NCBI RefSeq assembly: GCF_000696185.1
Contig: NZ_KK853997.1
Coordinates: 1,054,068-1,086,337 of the forward strand
Direction of reading: 5' to 3'
Origin: Kitasatospora cheerisanensis KCTC 2395
Lineage (GTDB): Bacteria; Actinomycetota; Actinomycetes; Streptomycetales; Streptomycetaceae
DNA length: 32,270 nucleotides
The notes under the pieces were generated by a model. The model had not been told where the DNA came from, did not search any database, and worked only from the letters and a program-made list of their open reading frames with translations. Below are positions 1-8,800 of this stretch, piece by piece. Each line of letters opens with the position of its first letter. Positions within the stretch are counted from its first letter, which is position 1. Position numbers and translations under genes: made by a program.

Positions 1-112
1 GGAGCGCCGCAACGCGCCGAAGGTCGGCTGGTGCTGGGCGGGCAACCGGCACACCTGGCTGGGCTTCGGCTCGGCGACGGGCCGTCAGGTCGCGGGCGGC
101 CGCGCCGCCTGA
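1..112 (+). CDS. C-terminal end of an unidentified protein (partial)
   Basis: The reading frame starting at base 2 stays open from the left edge to a TGA at 110-112 and gives 36 residues containing the run KVGWCWAGNRHTWLGFGSA. Third codon positions are almost all G or C, as expected for a real gene here. A strong hairpin lies 18 bp downstream at 131-173, which fits a gene end. Too little is visible to name a family; the tail is Trp- and Gly-rich. The gene starts outside the window. Confidence 0.5.
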   Translation, partial: ERRNAPKVGWCWAGNRHTWLGFGSATGRQVAGGRAA

Positions 113-130
113 CCTGCCCCGGCCGCTGAT

Positions 131-173
131 CCGCCGGCGCCGCCCGCAGTCACGACACGGGCGGCACCGGCGG
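131..173 (+). terminator. Hairpin terminator of the partial first gene
   Basis: Left arm 131-146 pairs with right arm 158-173 at 15 of 16 positions around an 11-base loop (147-157). There is no T tract, which is usual for streptomycete terminators. It lies directly after the TGA at 110-112 and before the start at 262. Confidence 0.5.
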
Positions 174-261
174 GTTCGGCCGCCGGGCCCGGTACGGTCG
201 GATCCGGAACCTGCGGGCCCGCGGCGGCCCGCGCACCCTCGAAGCGGCAGGAGCAAGCACC

Positions 262-1227
262 GTGCAGCAGCTCACGTACGGCGACATCAAGGCGGCCGGC
301 GACCGGATCGCCGGGCGGGTGCGGCCCGTCGCGGTGGCCCCGCTCACCGGCGGCGGCGACGGGCGGGGCGCGGAGGTCTGGGCCGCGCTCGAACTCCTGC
401 AGCACACCGGCTCGTTCAAGGCCCGGGGCGCGCAGAACTTCCTGACGGCGCACCGCGAGGCCGGCACGCTCCCGGACGCGGGGGTGACCATCGCGTCCGG
501 CGGCAACGCCGGCCTGGCGTGCGCGTGGGCCGCGCAGCAGCAGGGCGTGCGGGCGACGGTGTTCCTGCCGGAGACCGCCCCGGCGGTGAAGGTGGCCCGG
601 CTGCGCGGGTACGGGGCCGACGTCCGGCTGGTCGGCGAGGAGTACGCGGAGGCGCTGGCGGCCTGCGAGGAGTTCGCTGCCTCCGCCGGGGCGCTGGCCT
701 CGCACGCCTACGACCATCCGCTGATCGCCGCCGGCGCGGGCACCCTGCTGGACGAGATCCTCCGCCAACTGCCGTCCCTGGACACGGTGGTGGTCTCGGT
801 CGGCGGCGGCGGACTGCTCGCGGGCGTGGCCACGGCGGCGGCCGAGCACGGGGTGCGCACCGTCGCCGTCGAGCCGGAGGGGTCGCGGGCGCTGCACGCG
901 GCGCTGGCGGCGGGCGAGCCGGTGGACGTGCCGGTGCACTCGGTCGCCGCCGACGCGCTGGGCGCCCGGCGCGCCTCCGCGGCGGCCGTCCGGGCGGCCC
1001 GGCAGGGCGAGGTGCGGAGCGTGCTGGTGCCGGACACGGAGATCGTCCGGGCCCGCCAACTCCTGTGGAGCGGGCACCGGCTGGCCGTCGAGCACGCCGC
1101 CTCCACCGCGCTGGCCGCGCTCACCGGCGGCGCGTACCGGCCCGCGGACGGCGAGCGGGTGTGCGTGGTGCTGTGCGGCGCCAACACGGACCCGGCCACG
1201 CTCGACCGGGCCGCGCAGACTGACTGA
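262..1227 (+). CDS. PLP-dependent threonine/serine dehydratase-like protein
   Basis: A 321-aa fold-type II PLP enzyme related to threonine ammonia-lyase and serine/threonine dehydratase, expected to deaminate hydroxyamino acids to 2-keto acids in the cytoplasm. The PLP lysine is K53 in GSFKARGA. The substrate loop SGGNAGLACAW follows at about residues 79-89, and the glycine-rich phosphate-binding loop SVGGGGLLAG is at about 175. The length matches the short catabolic form without a C-terminal ACT regulatory domain. The GTG start at 262 is chosen because AGGAG lies at 249-253, eight bases upstream. It could instead be a racemase or a related lyase; the family is secure, the substrate is not. 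It looks monocistronic, with a hairpin before it. A small inverted repeat (ACTGAC/GTCAGT, 1223-1239) overlaps its stop. Confidence 0.85.
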   Translation: MQQLTYGDIKAAGDRIAGRVRPVAVAPLTGGGDGRGAEVWAALELLQHTGSFKARGAQNFLTAHREAGTLPDAGVTIASGGNAGLACAWAAQQQGVRATVFLPETAPAVKVARLRGYGADVRLVGEEYAEALAACEEFAASAGALASHAYDHPLIAAGAGTLLDEILRQLPSLDTVVVSVGGGGLLAGVATAAAEHGVRTVAVEPEGSRALHAALAAGEPVDVPVHSVAADALGARRASAAAVRAARQGEVRSVLVPDTEIVRARQLLWSGHRLAVEHAASTALAALTGGAYRPADGERVCVVLCGANTDPATLDRAAQTD

Positions 1228-1295
1228 CCGGCCGTCAGTTCGCGCTGCTCGCAGGGATTTCCGCCCTGTCGGACGACGGCGCTACGGTGCCGCCC

Positions 1296-2060
1296 ATGAC
1301 TTCACTCTCCACCGCCGCGGCCGACTGGGACCGCCGACTGGCCGACGCCTTCGGCATGATGCTCGGCCGGCCGCTGCACGAGTTCGACCCGGGCGCGGTG
1401 TACGCGGCCGGCATCGGCGGGAACCTGATCCACGAGCTCGGCTTCGACCGGGACGCCGCCTGGGTGCGGCCGCAGGCGCTGAGCGGCGCCGAACCGGTCG
1501 GCTGGGACTGCCCGTTGTTCGACGACAGCCCGCGGACGCCGGTGTTCGACGCCGCCGGTTCGCTCTTCGCGATACCGGCGGACCGGGACGCGCCGGCCCT
1601 GCCCGGGCCGTTCGCCGCCGCGGTCGCCGCCGCCTGCTTCGCCGAGGGCCTGATCCGCGGCGCCGACCTCGCCCCGCTGGTGGTCGAGCACGGCGTCGAC
1701 CTCGGTGCGCACCCCGGCAGTTGGGCGGTCTTCTTCGCCCGGCTGCGCTCGGACGGCACCCTGCTGGACGCGTTCCGCGCCGCCCTCGACACCGGCCGCA
1801 CGCCCGAGGACCTGGTGCCCTTCGAGGCCGCCCCGGACGAGGACTGGGAGGAGGCGCTCGCCGCCGTCGAGCCGCCCGAACTCCGCGCCCATCTCGGCTA
1901 CTTCCTCACCGACGGCGAGGAGGGCCTGATGCCGATGCTCGACGAAGCGCCGGCCTGGGGGCTCGACGCCCACGGCTGCGAGCCGGTGATGGGCTGGGAG
2001 GACGGCTTCGGCCAGGTCGACCTGGCGGTGATCCGCCTGAGCGGGCTGGTCGCCGGCTGA
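1296..2060 (+). CDS. Conserved acidic protein of unknown function
   Basis: A 254-aa soluble acidic protein with no signal peptide or membrane segment and no family I recognise. The C-terminal half is rich in Asp, Glu and Trp (for example MGWEDGFGQVDLAVIRLSG), and the N-terminal half contains many Gly and Pro residues. ATG 1296 is preferred over the in-frame GTG at 1287. A -10-like TACGGT at 1283-1288 ends seven bases before the ATG and no ribosome binding site is visible, so the transcript is probably leaderless and starts at the ATG. The gene ends 13 bp from the convergent DUF6159-like gene. The coding bias is clear, so the gene is real even though its function is unknown. Confidence 0.75.
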   Translation: MTSLSTAAADWDRRLADAFGMMLGRPLHEFDPGAVYAAGIGGNLIHELGFDRDAAWVRPQALSGAEPVGWDCPLFDDSPRTPVFDAAGSLFAIPADRDAPALPGPFAAAVAAACFAEGLIRGADLAPLVVEHGVDLGAHPGSWAVFFARLRSDGTLLDAFRAALDTGRTPEDLVPFEAAPDEDWEEALAAVEPPELRAHLGYFLTDGEEGLMPMLDEAPAWGLDAHGCEPVMGWEDGFGQVDLAVIRLSGLVAG

Positions 2061-2073
2061 ACCGGCTTTCCCG

Positions 2074-2820
2074 TCAGGCCCGTTCGGCGACCGCTTCGCG
2101 GTACAGCACGGTGCGGAAGATCCCGGAGACCGTCGCGCCCACCAGCAGCGCGGCGGCCAGGACCAGCCCGGCGAGGACGGCGGCGGCGACGGCCGGCCCG
2201 GGGCGGTCGGACTCGATGGCGAGCATCACCGCGACCAGGCCGCCGAGCCCGGCCAGCAGGAGCGGCAGGCCGATCCACAGGGAGCCGAAGATCTGCCGGG
2301 TGAAGGTGGCGCGCAGCAGCCGGCCGGAGCGGCGGGTGGCCTCGCGGATCGGCAGGTCGTCCAGCGCGATGCCGGGCAGCACCAGGTAGGTGGCCAGCGA
2401 CCAGGCGACGTCGACGAGTTGGTCCAGCAGCTCGCCGACCACCGGGATCCGGTCGAGCTGGCGGGCGGCGAGCAGCACCGTGCTGCCGAGCAGGCTCCAG
2501 CCCAGCAGCCTGCGCCAACCGGCGAGCGCCGCCCGGAGGTTGGCCCCGTACCGGGCGGGCGTTCCGTCGAGGGCGTCGGCCACCGCGCGGATCAGGGCGG
2601 CGGTGCTGACGGTCAGTCCGAAGCCGAGTGCCAGGTACCCGGCCACCAGCGCCGCCACCGTGCCCGGGCCGGCCCCGCCCGTGCCGTTCAGCACGGCGGG
2701 CGCGACGGCGGCCGATCCGATCACCAGGACCTGCGCCGCCCCGAGCAGCGGGAACACCACCAGCCCGCCGCGCCGCCGCAGTATCCCCCAGGACGCCCGC
2801 ACCGGATGCGCCGTCGCCAT
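2074..2820 (-). CDS. Polytopic membrane protein, DUF6159-like
   Basis: A 248-aa membrane protein with about five or six hydrophobic helices: around residues 20-45, 55-78, 105-122, 140-155, 178-200 and 208-235. The opening pattern (SWGILRRRGGLVVFPLLG) and the amphipathic stretch DDLPIREATRRSGRLLRATF in the middle resemble the DUF6159/YIP1-like membrane proteins common in actinomycetes, whose function is unknown. The ATG at 2820 has GGGGAGCGGGCG just upstream. The gene is convergent with the unknown acidic protein gene and has no obvious operon partner. The topology is visible; the family assignment comes from recognition only and is tentative. Confidence 0.65.
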   Translation of the reverse strand: MATAHPVRASWGILRRRGGLVVFPLLGAAQVLVIGSAAVAPAVLNGTGGAGPGTVAALVAGYLALGFGLTVSTAALIRAVADALDGTPARYGANLRAALAGWRRLLGWSLLGSTVLLAARQLDRIPVVGELLDQLVDVAWSLATYLVLPGIALDDLPIREATRRSGRLLRATFTRQIFGSLWIGLPLLLAGLGGLVAVMLAIESDRPGPAVAAAVLAGLVLAAALLVGATVSGIFRTVLYREAVAERA

Positions 2821-2889
2821 CGCCCGCTCCCCTGCCGTCTCCGCCGAACCGCCGTGTCGATCAACGGCAGGGGTGAGCGTACCGGCAGG

Positions 2890-3074
2890 TCACGACGGCC
2901 CCGCACCGGGTGGGCCTGCCCGCCGGCGGGGTGGTCGGTGCCGATCGCCTCGACCGTCGCCTCGGCGCGGGCCGCCCCGTCCTCGGCCGCCAGGGCGGCG
3001 TGGAACAGCGGCGCCGGCGCGGACACCTCGCTCGGCCCCTGGCGGTCCACCACCGACGACCGGCCGTCGCTCAA
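2890..3074 (-). CDS. Possible small gene or gene remnant, probably frame-disrupted
   Basis: Reading leftward from a TTG at 3074, codons have almost fully G/C third positions and encode a natural-looking stretch (FHAALAAEDGAARAEATVEA) before running into arginine-rich sequence near 2890. Restoring one base near 2905 would move the frame to a TGA at 2890-2892 with a plausible Gly/Pro-rich tail. That is the same kind of one-base deletion seen in other genes of this window. No ribosome binding site or clear start is visible and no family is recognised. It may be a remnant or non-coding sequence. Confidence 0.25.
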
Positions 3075-3116
3075 GCAGTGAGCAGTGCACCGCCATGGCT
3101 GAACTCGGGCCCGGAA

Positions 3117-4124
<1,008 letters not shown>

Positions 4125-4208
4125 GGCGCGCTCCTGGGACGACGATCACGGCTACGGGCCGGGGCCGCCGACGCTCGGGGGTGCGGTCGGCGGCCCGCGC
4201 GCCCGAGT

Positions 4209-4224
4209 CTAAGCAAGCGCTTAG
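4209..4224. promoter_or_regulatory. Perfect palindrome, candidate TetR-type operator
   Basis: CTAAGC-AAGC-GCTTAG is an exact inverted repeat (6-bp arms, 4-bp spacer) in AT-richer sequence between the reductase gene and DUF3291. TetR-family operators often look like this. No TetR gene adjoins it, so the cognate regulator is unknown. Confidence 0.45.
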
Positions 4225-4746
4225 TCATCTGACCAGACGTCGGACCCGTTCAGTCCGCGACCGGGGCCGCGGCCGGAGCCGCGGCGGGACCGGCGCCGGG
4301 TGGCGGTCGCGGAAGGTGAAGGCGTCCGGCCCCGGGCCGTGGTCGCGGATCCGGGCGAGCCGGTCCATCACCTCGGTGACGCTCGGGCGGTGGCCCGCCG
4401 GCACCCACCACATCGCCTGGTGCGGGCCGTCGGGGCGCTCGAACCACTCCCGGCGGCGGCTCAGCACCCGCAGGTGGTCGCTGCGGTAGGTGTACTCCCA
4501 CAGCGCCTCGGCCGACTCCCACACCGAGGCGTTGATCAGGAACCGCTCGTCCGCCACCCGGGGGTGCACCGCGGCCGCCTCCGCGTCCACGGTGCCGTCG
4601 TCCACCAGCCGCCAGACGAAGCCGGGGCTGCGGTCGGCGAGCGCGTTCAGCTCGTCCAACTGGCCGACGAAGTCGGCGACCCGCGGGGAGTCCCGTGGCG
4701 CGACGAGGCGGCCGACGTTGACCTGAGCAAGGTGAAAGCCAGTCAT
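4225..4746 (-). CDS. DUF3291 domain protein (3' end probably frameshifted)
   Basis: A 173-aa product as read. It opens with FHLAQVNVGRL and contains the Trp-rich core LINASVWESAEALWEYTY and WFERPDGPHQAMWW that mark DUF3291, a compact alpha/beta-barrel-like family related to antibiotic-biosynthesis monooxygenase folds; its function is not established. ATG 4746 is chosen because homology starts there; longer in-frame starts add only unrelated residues. The last 20 or so residues are Arg/Pro-rich and unnatural. Restoring one base near 4300-4310 gives a typical Ala/Pro tail ending at a TGA at 4250-4252, which I think is the true end. The gene lies 32 bp after the SufR-like regulator on the same strand, with an operator-like repeat between them. 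Confidence 0.75.
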   Translation of the reverse strand: MTGFHLAQVNVGRLVAPRDSPRVADFVGQLDELNALADRSPGFVWRLVDDGTVDAEAAAVHPRVADERFLINASVWESAEALWEYTYRSDHLRVLSRRREWFERPDGPHQAMWWVPAGHRPSVTEVMDRLARIRDHGPGPDAFTFRDRHPAPVPPRLRPRPRSRTERVRRLVR

Positions 4747-4772
4747 GGCGCAAGCATGACCCGGACCTTCAT

Positions 4773-4792
4773 CTAAAGTCAACGATCTTTAG
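4773..4792. promoter_or_regulatory. CTAAAG-N8-CTTTAG inverted repeat, candidate operator
   Basis: Exact 6-bp arms at 4773-4778 and 4787-4792 flank eight bases. The site straddles the stop codon of the SufR-like regulator and lies 27 bp before the DUF3291 start. A second CTAAAA copy lies beside it (4794-4799). The stretch is markedly AT-rich for this genome, as expected for a promoter or operator. Confidence 0.5.
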
Positions 4793-5414
4793 TTTTAGAG
4801 AGCGCCACACAGCAGCCGCCCGCGCACGCCTCCATCGCCGCCGTCCACTCCTCCCCCGCCAGACCGTCCAGCAGCGCCAGGTTCATCCCGCACACCAGCC
4901 CCGGGAACTCCTGCGCCAGCGCGTGGAACGGGCAGTTCCGCAGCCGCAGCACCTCGCCGTCGCGGAACGGCGCGTAGCCGCGCGCGCGGAGCTCCTCCTC
5001 CAGGTCCGCACCCGTGCCCGCACCCGCCGCTCCGGCCGCGCGCGCCGCCGCCTGCAACTCCAGGTCCAGGCCCGCCCGTTCGACGGTCTCCGCGAGCAGC
5101 CGGCCGGCCGCGTCGTACGACCGGGGCGGCACCGACACCGCGAACTCCCCGTCGGCGCGCCGGTACAGCTTCGCCGGACGCCCCGCGCCCGGCCCCGTCC
5201 GCCCCGTCAGCCGACGGAACGACACCGCCAGCAGCCCGGCCTCCACCAGCTTCTCCAGGTGGAACGCGGCCAGCGACCGGGAGATCCCGGCCGCCTCCGC
5301 CACCGCATCCCGCCCCATCTCCTCCGGCGCCGCCGCCACCAGCCGGTACAGCCGGCGCCGCACCGGGTCGCCCAGCAGGCCCAGCGCCGCGTACGAGTCG
5401 TCCTCTGCAGTCAT
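4779..5414 (-). CDS. Winged-helix regulator, SufR/COG2345-like, with C-terminal cysteines
   Basis: A 211-aa predicted DNA-binding regulator. The N-terminal winged helix (about residues 8-75, with DPVRRRLYRLV and SRSLAAFHLEKLVEAGLL) is followed by a dimerisation region. The C-terminal domain has conserved cysteines C161 (NCPFHAL), C175 (LVCGMNLALL), C197 and C201/C202 (GGCCVAL). This matches the COG2345 group to which the Fe-S-sensing repressor SufR belongs, where the cysteines hold a cluster. No suf genes are nearby, so the target is more likely the adjacent DUF3291 gene. The final codons (AAA ACT AAA GAT CGT) are AT-rich, unlike the rest of the gene, because they overlap the inverted repeat at 4773-4792. 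Redox or Fe-S sensing is an inference from the cysteines. Confidence 0.75.
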   Translation of the reverse strand: MTAEDDSYAALGLLGDPVRRRLYRLVAAAPEEMGRDAVAEAAGISRSLAAFHLEKLVEAGLLAVSFRRLTGRTGPGAGRPAKLYRRADGEFAVSVPPRSYDAAGRLLAETVERAGLDLELQAAARAAGAAGAGTGADLEEELRARGYAPFRDGEVLRLRNCPFHALAQEFPGLVCGMNLALLDGLAGEEWTAAMEACAGGCCVALSKTKDR

Positions 5415-5522
5415 CCGGCGAGTCTATGACCAGCCGTCGCAGCTCAAAGACCGCGAGCCGCGCGAATCCGCCCGGTGCCGGACCGCCGTGCGCCGGGCTC
5501 CGGGGATTCCCCGCCACCACTA

Positions 5523-5560
5523 TCTACACCTCTGTAGAGTGAGTCCGACCGATCGGACTC
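5523..5560. promoter_or_regulatory. Two adjacent perfect inverted repeats upstream of a small gene
   Basis: TCTACA-CCTC-TGTAGA (5523-5538) is followed after two bases by an exact 8-4-8 repeat with arms GAGTCCGA and TCGGACTC (5541-5560). The ribosome binding site at 5561-5568 comes directly after. The first resembles a TACA/TGTA-type repressor site and contains a possible -10 (TAGAGT, 5535-5540). The second would form a hairpin in the 5' leader just ahead of the Shine-Dalgarno sequence. Confidence 0.5.
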
Positions 5561-5574
5561 GAAGGAGGCCCGCA

Positions 5575-5820
5575 GTGCACCCGCAGCAGCTGCAGACCGA
5601 CCCCACCTGGTCCCCGCCGGAACCCGAAGTCCGCCCCGCCTACCAACCCGTCGAGGTCCGCCTCGACGACACCGACACCTGGACGCTCGGCCGCATCAAC
5701 GCCTGGTGGCACGCCCCCGACGGCACCCCCTGGTGCCGGCTGCGCCTGATCGGCGCCGCACCGCACTGGCGCCGCTACGACCCCGAGCGGATCCTCCTGC
5801 TGCCCACGTACGGCACCTGA
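5575..5820 (+). CDS. Small conserved hypothetical protein (81 aa)
   Basis: The GTG start at 5575 is set by GAAGGAGG at 5561-5568. The product is an 81-aa protein with a Pro-rich N-terminus and a basic, Trp-rich C-terminal half (INAWWHAPDGTPWCRLRL, then HWRRYDPERI). The pattern of short beta strands with W-x-R-L-R-L looks like a small nucleic-acid- or protein-binding barrel of the kind common in streptomycetes, but I do not recognise a named family. Two palindromes immediately upstream suggest tight regulation. It is convergent with the large NTPase gene, 14 bp away. Confidence 0.65.
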   Translation: MHPQQLQTDPTWSPPEPEVRPAYQPVEVRLDDTDTWTLGRINAWWHAPDGTPWCRLRLIGAAPHWRRYDPERILLLPTYGT

Positions 5821-5834
5821 CGGCCCGTCGGCGC

Positions 5835-8800
5835 TCAGGCCGCGTCCTCCTCCGCCGCCGCCAGCACCAGGTCCACCAGCAGCGGGACGAGTTCGGGCGC
5901 GGCCCGGGCGAACTCCTCGACGATCCCGTCCCACGGCGTCAGCGCCAGCGCCTCGACCAGCAGCCGCCGGCCCTCGGGGCCCGGCCCGCGGCGGGCCGCG
6001 AGCATCGCCAGCGCCCGGCCCCGGTCGGCGGGGCCCTTGAGGCCGTCGGCGAGCGCCCGGGCGGCCGGCCACCGGCCGTTGTCGGCCAGGCAGGCCGCCA
6101 GGTGCGGGGCGGTGTGCTCCTTGCGCGGCGAGGACTCCAGCCGGGCCAGCCACGCCTCCGCGCGCGCGAGGTCGCCGGCGGCGGCCGCGGCCCGGACCAC
6201 GGCGGCGATGCTGTTGCTGTGCTCGTTCTCGTGGCGGACCCGCGCCACCAGCCGCTCGGCGGCGTCCAGTTCGCCCCGCTCCGCCAGCGCCTCCACCACC
6301 ACGTGCAGGTGCACGTCCGCGTCCCAGCTGTCGTCGAACCCTTCGATCAGCTCCAGGCAGCGGTCCAGCTGCCCGGTCGCCGCGCAGGCCCGGATCGCCG
6401 CGCTCCGGTACCAGACCAGCCGGGCCGGGCCCGTGGTCACCGCCATCAGCGCGAGCAGTTCGGCCGTGATCCGCTCCGCCGGTCCGCGCTCGCCGATGCC
6501 GACGAAGGCCTCGGCCACGTCCGCCAGCGCATCGCTGCGCTCGGCCGGGTGCGGCAACTGCCGAACCAGCTCGGCCTCCTCCGCTAGCAGGCGCCCGGCC
6601 TCCTCGGCCAGCCCGACCGCGTTCAGCCCCAGCGCCAGGGTGATCCGGTGCAGCGTCCCGGCGAACTGCCGCTCCGTCAGCTCCTCCCGGCTCCGGAGGT
6701 GCCGGAGCAGTCGGACCCCGTCGTCGCGATGGCCCAGGCGTCCCAGGGTCGCCGCCGCCGACGCGACGGACCGGAGCGTCGCGGTCGTCACGGCGCGCCG
6801 CCGGGCGAGCAGGGCGGCTGCGCTCACCAGCTCGCAGGTGTCCTGCTCCTCACCGGCCTGCCACAGCACGTCCGCCATCTCTACCAGCAGCAGGGCGACC
6901 TCACGATCGCTCGCCAGCTGTGGTGCCAGCGCGTTCCCGTGCTCCCGGACGTGGGCGGCGGCCTCCTCGGGCCGTCCGTCGCGCAGCAGCCGCCGGGCGA
7001 TCGCGCGCCGCACCAGCCAGGTGTCCTCGGGCTCCGCGATCTCCTCCAGTGCGGCCTCCGCCCCGTCGAGGTCGCCGTTGCGGGCGCGCGCCCGCGCGAT
7101 CCGGGCGTACGCGTAGTCCCGGTACTCCTCGCCCAGTTCCGAGCGGTCGACCAACTCCCGTGCCTCCCGGTGGAATCCGCCCCGGGCCAGGTCCTCGGCG
7201 ATGTCCGGCAGCGACCACTCCGCCTCGGCCGGATCCAGCAGGTCGGCTTCCGTCACCGCGGCCTGCTGGATCCGTTGCAGCGCCGCCGCGAGTGCGCGGC
7301 CGCCCGACGCGTGTCGAACGATCCCGGCACGCCACACCACCCGCAGCCGACCGTCCCGCTCCGCAGCCACCACGCTCTCGGCCCGCCGCAGCGCCTCGTG
7401 CGCGCCCCGCACGTCGCCGAGCAGGTCCAGCGCGCCGGCCCGGGCGGCCGACAGCTCCATCCTCCGGCCGCGGCCCTCCACGGCGGCGATGGCCGCCCCC
7501 GCGTCCTGCGCCACCGCCGCGGCGAACTCCGGGTGCTCCACCGCGATCCGGTCGGCCGCCATCGCCCGGAGCAGCGCCGTCAGCGCGCCCGCCCGCCGCT
7601 CGGGGTCGGTCAGCTCCCGCGCCAACTGCCGGGCCTCGCCGAACCGTCGGGCGTCGACCAGCCCGCGGGCGATCCCCTCCCGGCACCTGGTCCGGTCGGC
7701 GGAGGAGTCCAGCCCGTCGGCCACCGCGTGCGCGCGGGGCAGCTCGCCCCCTGCCGCCAGCACCCGGGCGACCGCGGTCAGCGACGTGATCCGGTCGTAC
7801 GGGTCGCGGTGCGAGTGCGCCAGGTTGATCGCCCGGTCCACGTGGCCGAACTTGGCCCAGCAGGCGACGACTTCGGTCGGCACCCGCGAGGTGAGGTCGT
7901 GCAGGGCGTCCCGGGACACCGCGATCCGCAGCGCGCCCGCCACCGGTGCCTCGCCCGCTCCGCCGCTCCGCGCCACCAGCACGTCCATCGCCGCGCCCAG
8001 TTCGCCGAGCGCGTCGAAGTCCGAGCCGGTGGTCTCCCACAGCCGCTGCTGCCGCGCCCGGTTGGTGACCAGCTCCACCAGCCGTTCGGCGTCGCCGAGT
8101 TCGCCCAGCAGCCGCCCGTAGCCGCGCAGCAGGTACTCGGGCGTCCCGGCCGGCCAGCCGGCCTCGCGGTGGCCGTCCGCCCAGTGGTGCAGCCGCGTCC
8201 GGTGCTCCGCGAGCTCCTTGCGCGGCATCAGCTCCTCGGCGCTGCGCCGGATCTCCTCGTGCGCCAGCAGGTACGCCCCGGGCCCGTCGGCGTCCCACTG
8301 GCCGGCCCGCCACTGGAAGCTGCGGCCGTCCACCGCCGACAGTTCGCGCTCCACCAACCGCCGTGGGGTGTCGGTCAGTTCGGCAAGGTCGGGGGCGCTC
8401 AGGCCGCCGCCCGCGGCGACCGTGAGGCCGACCAGCTCCCAGCCGAGGCCGCCCGCCTCCTTGAGCCGCAGCAGGTCCTCCTCGGCGTGCAGGCGGATCG
8501 CCTGCGCCGCCGCCGAGAGCGCCAGCGGATGGTCGATGCCGGTGCTCCGCAGCGGGTGCCCGGGCGGGACGTCACCGGGGACGGGCGGGTGCGGCCGGCC
8601 CGCCAGGACGAGGCGCAGGCCGTGCGGCGGGGTGCGCGGCAGGAGGGCGGCGATGCTGTGGCAGTCCGGGCCGGGGCGGACGCCGCGGTCCTCGTCGAGG
8701 CCGTCGACCACCAGCACCAGGCGGCGTCCCTTCTCGGCGCAGTGCGCGGCGGCCCGGTCCAGGGCGAGCCGGAACTGCTCGTCGCGGGTGTGCGGCGTGC

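Noticed and set aside
5523..5538. BlaI/MecI operator
   Set aside because: The TACA/TGTA halves are suggestive, but no BlaI-type regulator or beta-lactamase gene is nearby, and the spacing is not diagnostic.
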